The notes beneath the pieces were generated by a model. The model worked only from the letters and a program-made list of their open reading frames with translations, did no database searches and was not told the origin of the DNA. Source: Prostheceraeus crozeri (lineage: Eukaryota; Platyhelminthes; Polycladida; Euryleptidae). Taken from it: 64,000 nucleotides of DNA. Below are positions 24,475-34,914 of this stretch, one piece after another. The translations under genes were made by a program, and so were the position numbers. The stretch spans positions 682,001 through 746,000 of the forward strand of contig CAJQUW010000578.1 of the NCBI GenBank assembly GCA_907163375.1. Direction: 5' to 3'. Each line of letters starts with the position of its first letter. Position 1 is the stretch's first letter.

Positions 24475-24792
24475 TTACTTACCATCTAAAGACTGTAACT
24501 CCGGCAGCAGGGATGGACGCGGAGGAGGCAGGAGTGGGACACGAGCCGAGGGTGGAAGGGTCCTGGGCTTTGGTGTCGGAGGGACGTGATGGCGAGGAGC
24601 AGGGACTGGCGCAGGGACTGGCGCAGGGACGGACACAGGTACCGGAGCTGGTGGCGGTGGAGGTGGGGCGATAACGATGCCCGAGAAAGAGGTCGCAGCT
24701 TGGGCGGAGGTAGATGAGCGGGAAGGTAGGGCCGGAAATTCAGCTTCGAATCTCCGCCTCGCGGCTTCCTCCCACTTCTTCTTCTTCGCCAT
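24475..24792 (-). CDS. Proline-rich segment upstream of zinc fingers
   Basis: About 105 residues: a basic start (AKKKKWEEAARRRFEAEFPALP), then low-complexity Pro/Val/Ala. Bounded by an acceptor-like TCTCTACAG on the upstream side and a GTAAGT donor on the downstream side, consistent with an exon. Two more short exon-like pieces with GTAAGT donors lie at about 24905-24995 and 25140-25206. The piece nearest the element centre starts with ATG at 25204-25206. Family-typical splicing is inferred; no joined protein is proposed. Confidence 0.45.
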   Translation of the reverse strand: MAKKKKWEEAARRRFEAEFPALPSRSSTSAQAATSFSGIVIAPPPPPPAPVPVSVPAPVPAPVPAPRHHVPPTPKPRTLPPSARVPLLPPPRPSLLPELQSLDGK

Positions 24793-25379
24793 ATCTGTAG
24801 AGAGGAAGGAGAGATTAGATTAGAGGTTGCGGAGATAATAATGATAGAGAGTAAGCTATACGGATGCAGAAGTGCTAAAACATGACATTCCAACTCTCAT
24901 AGGTGAGGATACTTACACTTGCCAAGCCGCTCGTAAGCTTGCCCGATTGCTTCTTGGGGGACGGGTTCCCCGTTACGAATACATTCATGCACTGAAAAAG
25001 AATGACAGCAAAGATGAGCAGAATTAAAATTTGGATTCGGTTTAGACATGAACAAAATAAGGGAAGGGCTCTTCATTTTAATTGGGATGTCTACCGTAAT
25101 GATGTAAGTAATAGAGTCAACCTTGTTACAAATACTTACATTGCTCGATGGTGACTTTCTCCATCTCAGCAGCAATGCGATAATTTTCAATTTTTGTCAA
25201 TTCCATGGTAGATAGTCGACTGCAGATTACGTCAGCAGATTTCCATCACTGAAAAGGAAAGCTGAGAATCGATTCATTTGCCTAGTCAATGTTTATCATG
25301 GGAACAATCATTGAAGTGACATCTAATGAATTACATTTCACTCTACTCCATATCACAAAGACTAACCTTTGTCGAATGG

Positions 25380-25570
25380 CTAAAGTACTCTGACCTGGCG
25401 AGAGAAAACGTCACGTTGAGTATGAAGTCGAACGCCCAACATGAGCAACGGCTCAGAGGTTTCGGTCTAACAAACGACGAACAACCCGTGCAACGCAATC
25501 CCTCTACGGCAGTACCCGCCGTCCCGAAGGAACGCTCGAGCAAAGGAGGTATTACAGCGATGATATGTTT
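25380..25570. repeat. Diverged copy of the 369-base internal repeat
   Basis: Shares GCCCAACATGAG, GGTTTCGGTCTAA, CGTCCCGAAGGAAC and TATTACAGC in the same order with the units at 27457-28190. It lies between the two divergent genes of the element, next to the likely promoter region. Confidence 0.6.
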
Positions 25571-25845
25571 CATGAGCAGAAGATGTAATAGCAAGAAACT
25601 ATTCAACTTGATAGCAAGTCAAAACAACCTGATAGTAGGAGCTCACCGACACTCACCTTGTGAAAGATAAATGTGAAGAGCAGAGCTGGTGCACTGCCTT
25701 TTATAAGATTTACCTAAGCGGTGAATGGATCACACCTCTCGTCCAATCACAGACGAGCTAGAGTTCTCGAATGTGCGCACGCACAATTGTAACGCGTTAT
25801 TGAAATCGTGTTAGGCAAAAATGTTGTTTAGCAATAGACTCAACC

Positions 25846-26298
25846 ATGGCACCTGAAGTCAATACATTGAAACATGATGATTGCACGATTCGTTTTCATC
25901 AAGAGAGCTTCGGAGGCTTAATACAAGATTACATCCTCGAGTTTCAAAGGGAGGAGACAGAATTGGAGGCGTGTTTAGACTACACACGAAAAATATTTAC
26001 GGAGTTGATATCTTATTTCAAAGACAGTCTCATCAAGGCTCATTTAATTGCATATGTCAATTACATTCATTTTCCAGAAGGTGAAGTAGCGGAAAGTGTT
26101 GACTTTCAATTTCCTTCCTACGGACAAGAATATGTTACTGATGCTTCTGAGTTTTATACACGACATCTGCGGAAGATTATTTCTCGGATAGACAACTTTC
26201 ATGGCTGCGGCGATCATTTGCTTCTGAATAAAATAAAGCATATTGTCATTGCTATTAGTAAAGTGGGTTTCAATGATGTTAAATCAAAGACCAAATAA
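25846..26298 (+). CDS. Stand-alone relative of the polymerase-gene helical domain
   Basis: An intact 150-residue frame, divergent to the polymerase-side gene and sharing the central region with it. By eye it lines up along its whole length with residues ~205-345 of the zinc-finger segment: both start with D(D/N)xxTxRL-like words, then SFxxLxxDY, later a (T/P)GEVxxxVxxxxxS turn, and an I-KV-I-I ending. No known domain. Likely an accessory protein of the element, possibly arising by duplication of the domain. The start ATG lies in a CAACCATGGC context, good for eukaryotic translation. Confidence 0.6.
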   Translation: MAPEVNTLKHDDCTIRFHQESFGGLIQDYILEFQREETELEACLDYTRKIFTELISYFKDSLIKAHLIAYVNYIHFPEGEVAESVDFQFPSYGQEYVTDASEFYTRHLRKIISRIDNFHGCGDHLLLNKIKHIVIAISKVGFNDVKSKTK

Positions 26299-26689
26299 AG
26301 TATTTTTTCATGACACTTGTGTTGTGCTAAACTTTCTAGCGCTGTGGTGAACACTGTTTTCATGTATAACATTCTAAACTCTCATTGCAGTAGAAAACTG
26401 CTTTTAGTGAACCTGATGAAGCTAATCTAACAGTCATGAAGTTTGAATTTTCTAATAGGGAAACATTTCGAAACTGTCTCCAATAAAACTTTCTAACACT
26501 GTGAAAGTAAGTTACAAGACAATCTACACTGTGCAGTAAAACCTTCTAAAACTTTCTAGTGCTGTGATGAGTTCGGTCAGTCATACAACGTCAATGATTA
26601 AACTTTATTTTCACAAACATGCGTCGCGGTAAATTATTTGACTACACTAACGCTTGCATTTCATAACACTTGTGTTTCATAAAACATCA

Positions 26690-27025
26690 TGATCAAACTT
26701 TTCTAACTATACATCAAACTGTGTTGCAGTAAAACTTTTACAAACCATGATACACTTTCTGACTAGACTTACGAATACAGCTTCAATGATCAAATTTTCT
26801 AACTATACATCAACCTGTGCTGCAGTAAAACCTTTGCACAACATGATACACTTTCTGACTAGACTTATGAATAAACGTCATGATCAAACTTTCTAACTAT
26901 ACATCAACCTGTGCTGCAGTAAAACCTTTGTACATTATGATCAAGTTTCTGAGTAGACTTACGAATACAACGTTGATGATCAAACTTTTCTAACTATACA
27001 TCAACCTGTGCTGCAGTAAAACTTT
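26690..27025. repeat. Tandem repeat, about 100-base unit, four copies
   Basis: Each unit contains TGATCAAACTTTTCTAACTA, then CATCAACCTGTGCTGCAGTA, then a CTTTCTGACTAGACTTA word. Degenerate pieces extend upstream to about 26320. Noncoding, just downstream of the 150-residue gene. Confidence 0.8.
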
Positions 27026-27456
27026 TGTACGACACTGACAAGAGCTTGTTCACTAGCGAAGAGAGAAGTCTGTGATGTGTTGCGTGTGGCGCATGAATGT
27101 CCTCCCTTCATTCCACTCATCATTTCGTCTCCGTGATAGAGACAAGAAGAACTGATGGTTCATTCTCGCATGCTTGGCCAACTGTCGGGAGACAAGTGCA
27201 ATGGAGATTTTATGAGGTAACCTGTGGCAGATAGCTAAATGTCGCCCTGGCGGTCAGAGTACAACGTTGAGACGAAAAATTGCAAACCAGGCGCAGAGAG
27301 GTTTCACAAGGATTACCATTGCCCACGTCCCGTGCAGTACTCCCCGGACTTCACCGCTGTCTCGAAATCACCCACAGGAAGTATCACACCGAAAATCGTG
27401 CACCGTCCATGACTTGATCGCCAGACATGAAAGCTGGTGGAGTTATTTACAGGAGG

Positions 27457-28190
27457 TTGACAGACTTTGAGCAGCTTGATAGCAAGCCGTAGAGAGCTTG
27501 ATTCACCAGCGTTTTGCAATGGAAATGTTTAGAGGCTACCCATGACAAGATAGCTAAGACTCAACCGATTGGCGTTCAAAGTGCTACGTTGAGAACTGTG
27601 TCAAATGCCCAACATGAGACGAGTTGCCCCAGCGGTTTCGGTCTAAACTATGACACACTCCCTTGCCACACTTACCACTACGGCATCGTCCGACGTCCCG
27701 AAGGAACACCCTGTCAGTGGAATATTACAGCAAAACTCTCCGTGTCTTGCTCGCTTTCAGTGAAAAGCTGCTTAGTCAATGAGATGACTGGCTCAGACAT
27801 GAAAACCGAAGGAGTTGGTAAGAGGTTGACAGACTTTGAGCAGCTTGATAGCAAGCCGTAGAGAGCTTGATTCACCAGCGTTTTGCAATGGAAATGTTTA
27901 GAGGCTACCCATGACAAGATAGCTAAGACTCAACCGATTGGCGTTCAAAGTGCTACGTTGAGAACTGTGTCAAATGCCCAACATGAAACGAGTTGCCCCA
28001 GCGGTTTCGGTCTAAACTATGACACACTCCCTTGCCACACTTATCACTACGGCATCGTCCGACGTCCCGAAGGAACACCCTGTCAGTGGAATATTACAGC
28101 AAAACTCTCCGTGTCTTGCTCGCTTTCAGTGAAAAGCTGCTTAGTCCATGAGATGACTGGCTCACTAAAAATCCTTTCATTGACTTCAGT
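27457..28190. repeat. Two tandem 369-base units
   Basis: The words AGCAAGCCGTAGAGAGC recur at 27481 and 27850, a period of 369. The two units are nearly identical, so the duplication is recent. Apparent 113-115 residue frames within them are repeat by-products. A weaker relative covers about 27250-27400. Confidence 0.85.
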
Positions 28191-28332
28191 AGGGTCGAAC
28201 ACCCCAGAAAACCTCCAAAACTAGTGAATTTAAATTTTTCAACATTTTAGCACTACTTATGAAATTTTATAAGTAGTCTATCACTTAGGGCAGGTCAATA
28301 GCAACCGAACCTTTTTTGAATCAAGTCAAACG

Positions 28333-30805
28333 GACTTGTAGAAGCAAAGTTGCAAGCCTTTAAAGTTTTGGAGTCTTTTATGGCCTGGAGACGAAGGCCA
28401 TCTCCTGGCGAACCTGTAAGTCTGAGGCCTTAGCTGACTTCAGCAATGACATTTTCTAAGTCGGTTTCTTACAGAAACCCGGTTTTTCAGATTTCCAATG
28501 CTATCATCGGAGCTCCAGAGTTCACCTACCCCAACCCAGTCGGGAGGAGAACTGATTTCCACAAGCCGAGTTTCCACTTACGTGTATAGGCCTATAGTGT
28601 GTGGCGATCAGCTGATGACGTAATACCCATCATTCAAACACTAAAAACCAGTCTATCTCCGGTTCTAGTGCTCCGATGGAGCTGGAAATACGCCATTTCC
28701 ATGTAGAATTTGACGCTGAATCCGAATCTGCCCTCCGTTTTCCCATCCGATGCTTCGTTTTGGCTCTACAGCCCACAGCCATCGCAAAAATTCTAACAGT
28801 CGTTTTTCGGAAAAATGATGAAAAATTTTTTCTCTCCGATGGCTTTCAAATTTACCATGTCGAAGCAGAATGTGACGCTGATTCCAAATCTGGTCTCTGA
28901 TTTCCCGTCCGAGGCTTGCTTCACCCGCTAGAGCGATTTTCATAAACATTCTAACTCTGTCGTTTTTTCGCCAAGGCCCCAAATTTTCAATAACATCTCA
29001 CCTCTAAACGGAGGCAGATACGAACAAGCCATGTTTTCCACTGAATTTGTCTCACTCCCAGCTTTCAAACGAGCTATTGCACGACTTTCTACGATGTCTA
29101 CAACCAAAGTTAGAAGATCGCTGCCGAGGGGGGTGGACGGCCTCAAATCTTTTTCTCTCCAATGTCGCTGGAAACATCCTTCCTAACCCAAAATTGACCA
29201 AAAATTCCGAATCTGGCCTCCGTTTTCCCATCCGAGCACTCCTTCATGTCGAAAAATGGACTTTCTCATCCCAAAACCTCCAAAACCTGACTTTTCCAAG
29301 TCTGACGGTTTCTTGCCATTTTCCTCCCTAAACCCAAGAAAATTAGCCCAAACTGAGCTTTCCACTGCATTTTCTCACTCTTAGCTTTCAAATGAGCTAT
29401 TGCATGACTTTCTGCGATGTCTACAACCAAAGTTGGAAGTTTGGCAGGGGGGAGGTCAGAACTTTTTCTATCCAATTGAGTTGGGAAGAAGTTCCTAGAC
29501 CCATCTTTGACCAAAACGTCCGAATTTGCACTCCATTTTCCCTTCCGAGTTCTCCTTCTGCCCGAAAAACGACTTTTCTCATCCCAAAACCACCAACACC
29601 TGCCTTTTCCAACTCTGACGGTTTCCTGCCATTTTCCTCCCTAAACCCAAGAAAATTGGTCCAAACTGATCTTTCCACTGCTTTTTTCTCACTTTTAGCT
29701 TTCAAATGAGCTATTGCACGACTTTCTACGATGTCTACAACCAAAGTTAGAAGATCGCTGCCGAGGGGGTGGACGTCCTCAAATCTTTTTCTCTCCAATG
29801 TCGCTGGAAACATCCTTCCTAACCCAAAATTGACCAAAAATTCCGAATCTGGCCTCCGTTTTCCCATCCGAGCACTCCTTCATGTCGAAAAATGGACTTT
29901 CTCATCCCAAAACCTCCAAAACCTGACTTTTCCAACTCTGACGGTTTCCTGCCATTTTCCTCCCTAAACCCAAGAAAATTAGTCCAAACTGAGCTTTCCA
30001 CTGCATTTTCTCACTCTTAGCTTTCAAATGAGCTATTGCACGACTTTCTACGATGTCTACAACCAAAGTTGGAAGTTTGGCAGGAGGGGGGGGGACGTCC
30101 TCAAAACTTTTTCTCTCCTATGTTGCTGGAAACATCCTTCCTAACCCAAAATTGACCAAAAATTCCGAATCTGGCCTCCGTTTTCCCATCCGAGCACTCC
30201 TTCATGTCGAAAAATGGACTTTCTCATCCCAAAACCTCCAACACCTGCCTTTTCCAACTCTGACGGTTTCCTGCCATTTTCCTCCCTAAACCCAGGAAAA
30301 TGAGTCCAAACTGAGCTTTCCACTGCATTTTTCTCACTCTTAGCTTTCAAATGAGCTATTGCACGACTTTCTACGATCTCTAGAGCCAAAGTTGGAAGTT
30401 TGGCAGGAGGGGGGGGGGTCAGAATTTTTTCTCTCCGATGTCGCTGGAAATCACACCACAGATGTAGAATTTCACGTAGAGTCCGAATCTGGCCTCCGTT
30501 TTCTCATCCGAGGCCTCCTTCCTGTCGACTTCCAGCCTTTCTCATCCCAACACCACCAACATTCACCCTTTCCACACTCACTCCCTCACACATCACCTTC
30601 CTTCCCATCCCTTACCCGAACACTCCTTCCTTCCTTCCAGAGGAGGGGGAGGGGACAGTTTCCTCCTCTCGGACCCATCCTTCCATCACATCCTTGGCAA
30701 ATTCACTTCCTTCCTTCCAGAGAGGGGGGCTGAGTCAGCCTGATGACTCATCGATGACTCATCACTGCACCGCACTGTCCTTGCGTCTGCCACGGGGTTA
30801 CTACT
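28333..30805. repeat. Right terminal inverted repeat, expanded
   Basis: Inverse of the left repeat but 1.27 kb longer because a ~320-base module recurs: GTCTACAACCAAAGTT words recur near 29095, 29417, 29731 and 30053, with a diverged one near 30377. The added length is about four modules. Confidence 0.88.
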
Positions 30806-31249
30806 AAGACGGTCTTTATAGAACTTCAATAATACCTGTAGTAGGCAGCCTTATGTACTTTAAAAAATGCTTCAAAGTTTGCAAACATCTCATCACATTC
30901 TGTCGCGTTTGATGAGTTCTAGCATCTGAATAAAGCAAATCTTTCAAGTGGGATGCTGTATGTGATTGAAGTCTAGCTGATAAGTTCTACATGTTTTTAT
31001 CTACTTATTCCGTACCGCTAGCTCGGTATATATAGAAAGAAAAAGAGCGTGAGACTTTAATAGTGTTGAAATAAAAACTTTGTTCAAAAATAAAATGTGA
31101 CCCTTTTAGAACTGTCAGCAAATGCTTTAGTGTTCAACGTGAAGTATTAGCAGAGGTAAGTGTGAGGAAGTGAACAAATTGGAATTCAGATTGATCAAAG
31201 GACATAATGCATGTAGTTCATATGAAGGTGAGATATTGAACTTATCAGG

Positions 31250-32110
31250 TCATGGGATTAACATTCTTTGGGAGACTTTTGACGTATCGTTGCACTCTTT
31301 AAGAAAATCTCCAAGATTTCGTGAATCGCAGGTAGGATAGTTTGATAGCTTGTAATCCATCAGCCAGTGCAGGCTACAGCTGCATCTCAATGGATTAAAT
31401 AACAAATACACTTCCTTCAATTTTTCTAATGTGTTATTAAAAGCGTCCTTTGAAATAGTCTTCAACTCATTTACTATCAGAGAGATAGTTTCCAATTTTG
31501 TCATTCCGCTTAAGGATAAGCTGGCTAATCGACTAATTTTGCAATTGCTGAGATCAAGGCGCTTTAAATTCTTTAACTGAGAGAAAAATAACGGAGGAAT
31601 GTCACCGAGAGGATTTTCTCCTAAAGTCAAATATTCTAGACGTGGCAGATACCTTAATGAATGTGAAGGAAATCCATTGCCAATTTTTAATTTGTTACTA
31701 TGAAGTAATAGCTCTTTCAAGCGAGTTAATGATCGAAAGGCACCATCGTGGATTGACTGAATGTTGCACTTGGCTAAAGATAAGGAATCAATTGAGCTCC
31801 AATCATGAAATGCGTCATCTTTTAATCTGGTAATGTTGTGTGTAAAACCCGTAAACCAGAGTTCATGGACACTTGCATCTGAAACTCCGATCGGGTAACG
31901 AGAAACTCGCTTGGGAATGTCCGTTAATGAGCCTGTGTCTGGATTGTATGATCTGCACCGGACATCCCAACCGCACCCCTTAGTTGTGTAGGTGCAGAGT
32001 TTACCAAAGTTAAATTCACCATACTTGTCGTGACGTGGCTTGCATTTCGAAAATGATTCGCAGGTGATGATCGCTTGAAAAACAATAACCAGACAGATAA
32101 AAGTTGACAT
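31250..32110 (-). CDS. Secreted leucine-rich-repeat protein (copy B)
   Basis: An intact 286-residue paralogue (or allele) of the protein at 3603-4463, with the same signal peptide, cysteine caps and LRR register. Twenty-one residues differ: seven in the N-terminal cap (20-55), and fourteen between 109 and 235, nearly all at variable positions of the LxxLxLxxN strands (for example 186, 188 and 189 change Val, Tyr, Arg to Asp, Ser, Asn). Residues 56-108 and 236-286 are identical. By hand count 27 of 35 base changes alter the protein. Retention of an open frame despite this supports a functional gene. The 9.9-kb Polinton-like element ends about 440 bases downstream of its stop codon. Confidence 0.9.
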   Translation of the reverse strand: MSTFICLVIVFQAIITCESFSKCKPRHDKYGEFNFGKLCTYTTKGCGWDVRCRSYNPDTGSLTDIPKRVSRYPIGVSDASVHELWFTGFTHNITRLKDDAFHDWSSIDSLSLAKCNIQSIHDGAFRSLTRLKELLLHSNKLKIGNGFPSHSLRYLPRLEYLTLGENPLGDIPPLFFSQLKNLKRLDLSNCKISRLASLSLSGMTKLETISLIVNELKTISKDAFNNTLEKLKEVYLLFNPLRCSCSLHWLMDYKLSNYPTCDSRNLGDFLKECNDTSKVSQRMLIP

Positions 32111-32433
32111 AATTCTTCTAATGTTGATAATAGCAGTCAGTGTATGGAGCTACGATGTCAGACTGCAGATTTGGATGTCACAGCTCTCTTAGAAAGAAAG
32201 CAATTCAAAATTGAAATTACTGTCGGATGATAGAAATCGTAGCTATGTTATTACAGAGACATCTATGATTGATAATATATCTAAGGGACAATCAACTCCC
32301 ATAGCATGAGCTGGACTAGAGGCCGGTGACTTTGGTAGGCTTGATGAATGAAGATATTGTGCATCTGGATAAAGCCATGGATCAAGCTGTAAACAACTCA
32401 CTTCATTATCCTGAGATGCATTACAATCCAACA

Positions 32434-32655
32434 GAATTGATTGGTGCACATTCTAATACGCACAACCCAAATTGTCGGAAATGATCTATACAGTGCACAC
32501 TTATACTATCGATGTTCAATTTCAAGTAAATTGTGACTTTCCATTCTCATCGATTTTCCCATTACTTGATCTAAATCCTCCCCCAATACAGATCATTTGG
32601 ACAACTGGACTTTATTCAAGAATTCAAGAGCAATAAAGAGATATAATATACATGC
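32434..32655. repeat. Direct repeat flanking a 1.5-kb insert, left copy
   Basis: This ~222-base stretch recurs at 34191-34411, and the single copy in duplication copy A is at about 4783-5005. Only copy B has it twice, with 32656-34187 between. The right copy is closer to copy A than this one is. Confidence 0.8.
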
Positions 32656-34187
32656 TAATAGCCATAAATAGTATCTAGTAATATTGTAGTATTTAGTCAT
32701 TTACTTTGACAAAGCAATGGCCCATTTCATATCCGCTATCATTAGGCTAACATGCATCAAGAAGTGTCTAAATCCATTGACATTTTCGCTCTAAAGATTT
32801 TGGAAAACTACAGGAATCCATTAGAAAGCCGCGTAACAGAAGCTCCGTACATCATAAATATTTCGCCGCAGAAAACTCGCAACCTCAAACTTGTGGAGTT
32901 CTGAATTTGATTGCTGCTCTCTGCCTCTGATGATATAGGTATTAGTCTGGGTATCTGGCAGAAGACTTTGCCGATTTAGTTAACGCCGCAGAGGAGGGAA
33001 AATTCCCGAAACGTTCGGCATTTGTACATTTCTTGTCACTATACGTCGTTTTTTGGTCAATAAAAAGAAGGAGTGACTGACCACTTGTCTTCTCAACTGT
33101 GAACTGTAAAAACCTGCTGTTGCCGACCATCATCAAAATTATAAACAAATATATAGAGCTCTTGATTATTTACGCAATAAATGGAATTTGAGATGTGAAG
33201 AGGAGTCATCAAAAAGAGTCTTACTAAAAACAAATTGAAAATTAATTTCAATTATTCGATGACAACAGTTAATAAATTGCAATGACTATATCACATAAAT
33301 CATAATTAATTGTAATTTTTGATAGCAGCAATCAGTTAGTTAATTGCAATTCAATAGTTGTGTTGTTCAACATTCAAACAATTTCCATCTTTATTAGAGA
33401 ATTCTGCATTTATAATCAAGAATTCAATTGATTTATTGCAGTATTTCAAAATTATATTTTAGATTAACGGTTATCCAGGCCGAGATTTGGCTGTAGGAAG
33501 ACAGGTAAAGGGGTACACTGTACCCCAGACTTCAATATAATTGGCAAGTGTGCTTGATTGTTTTTTTAAATGCTTTTAATATTGGTCTAGGATAATTCGA
33601 CGCTACTGATTTCAAATCTGAAGTCTGTTTTTTGAAATATGTGCTTGTAGAGAGGTACCGTTGTAATTGATATGAAGTCCAATTTCATATCGGCTATATA
33701 CACTTTTTCTATGCAGATCAGTATTGGGGTACCACTTCATGGACTGGCGTTGTCATGACAGCTGTGCCTTCCAGTGGCTCACAATAGGAAGGTAGCTTAT
33801 CAGAGAGAGAGAGAGAGATTCATCAGATTCTCGAAGAGTCTCGCTGCCATTGCTCTGCGTCTTAAAGAAAGATCATCTTCGGAATGAATGCCCTTGATCC
33901 TCGGACACCTGCTTTGAATTTTCTGGAGGCGGCTTGAGTCGTAAGAGGAAATTCCTATGAAAACAGGACAGGCATACTCGATCAAACTGCGAATCAGTGC
34001 GTTGAAAATGGTCTTAAACTCATCATCATCTGTAACACACTTCACTCTGCGCAAAATATAAATTCTTTGAGAGCATTTCCTCTCGATGAAATCGATGTGA
34101 CCTTTCCATCCAAGCGTGTCTTCGAGTATAATGCCAAGAAACTTCAAACTTTTTTGAAACTGGATGAACGGAAAGAACGATTCGACA
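32656..34187. mobile_element. Copy B-specific insert with retroelement debris
   Basis: Absent from copy A. It contains a minus-strand LINE RT thumb fragment at 33800-34187, an (AG)n run at 33801-33820, and at 32984-33019 a motif CAGAGGAGGGAAAATTCCC followed by GAAAC, reminiscent of the degenerate hammerhead-type sequence often found at ends of Penelope-like elements, with AATAAAAAG downstream. The middle is AT-rich and featureless. Probably a nested set of fragments. Confidence 0.55.
33800..34187 (-). pseudogene. LINE RT thumb fragment
   Basis: The minus frame reads LKFLGIILEDTLGWKGHIDF, then YILRRVK, then FNALIRSLIEYACPVFIG and IQSRCPRIKGI, the conserved thumb region that follows the YADD motif in jockey/CR1-type LINE RT. 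It is related to but clearly distinct from the RT at 40258-41650. No palm domain remains. The N-terminal dozen residues of the frame come from the flanking direct repeat. Confidence 0.75.
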
Positions 34188-34190
34188 CTA

Positions 34191-34411
34191 CAGAATTGAC
34201 TGCTGCACATTCTAATACGCCCACCCCAAATTGTCGGAAATGATCTATACAGTGTACACTTATACTATCGATGTTTAATTTCAAGTAAATTGTGACTTTC
34301 CATTCTCGTCGATTTTCCCATTACTTGATCTAAATCCTGCCCCAATACAGATCATTTGGACAACTGGATTTTATTCAAGAATTCAAGAGCAATGAAGAGA
34401 TATAATATACA
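34191..34411. repeat. Direct repeat flanking a 1.5-kb insert, right copy
   Basis: Partner of 32434-32655. Far too long for an ordinary target duplication, so an unequal exchange or gene-conversion event is more likely than simple transposition. Confidence 0.8.
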
Positions 34412-34914
34412 TGATTTATTTCAGGCTTTGAAGTATTCCAACTTTCATAGAAGGAAAATCGATGGCCATTTTGTCACATTGATACACGAATGTTTTCATA
34501 TTCATCGAAGGAATTGATGCGGATTTCCTGATCAACTTCATCTGCAGGCGATTTTCTGATTTCATCTTCAATGGCCAATCACAATGCTGCTTTTTAAAAC
34601 TGAGTGACTTTATTGATTTCGATTGAACAAACAGTGTCTGAAAGAATAACAGCATAGATTGAACTCTTATACAGTATATGGGGCTCAAATTGAACTCAAT
34701 TGTTTCTATGTTGCGATTGTGTTTTGAATATGTGCCTGTCTGCGTCTATTATTTGATCAAGAGGATTCATGGCGTGACAATGATAGTTTGTGACTTTTGT
34801 CTTGGGTATTGACACATCCAGACGCTCATATTACATGAATCATTTTCGACACTTACAAACAGTGTGTGAAAGAATGACCGCTTAGAATCTAGTGCGGTGT
34901 AGCCAACATATGTA

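Larger units (their letters stand above)
20865..30805. mobile_element. Compact Polinton-like element (fossil, incomplete)
   Basis: A 9.94-kb insertion flanked by a perfect 6-bp target duplication AAGACG (20859-20864, 30806-30811), with the empty site at 3160-3165 in copy A. It starts AGTAGTAACCCC and ends with the inverse. Long terminal inverted repeats, 1.2 kb left and 2.5 kb right, bound a type-B DNA polymerase region, a zinc-finger region, a small plus-strand gene and internal tandem repeats. The 6-bp duplication, AG start and PolB fit Polinton/Maverick. No integrase, capsid, ATPase or protease was recognised, and the polymerase is partial, so the element is broken and incomplete, with at least two interruptions. 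Near-identical terminal repeats and absence from copy A indicate a recent insertion. Confidence 0.85.

Noticed and set aside
26690-27025. Possible CRISPR-like array
   Set aside because: Units are about 100 bases and contiguous, with no short repeats separated by unique spacers; an ordinary tandem repeat in an animal genome.
27514-28224. Two near-identical 113-115 residue plus-strand frames
   Set aside because: By-products of the two 369-base tandem units; near identity reflects recent duplication, not selection.
29047-30807. Many 60-148 residue frames on both strands
   Set aside because: They recur with the ~320-base module of the right terminal repeat and change from module to module without protein-level constraint.
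32984-33019. Confident hammerhead ribozyme annotation
   Set aside because: The conserved CTGATGA core is not intact (CAGAGGA here) and the outer stems pair poorly; kept only as a resemblance.
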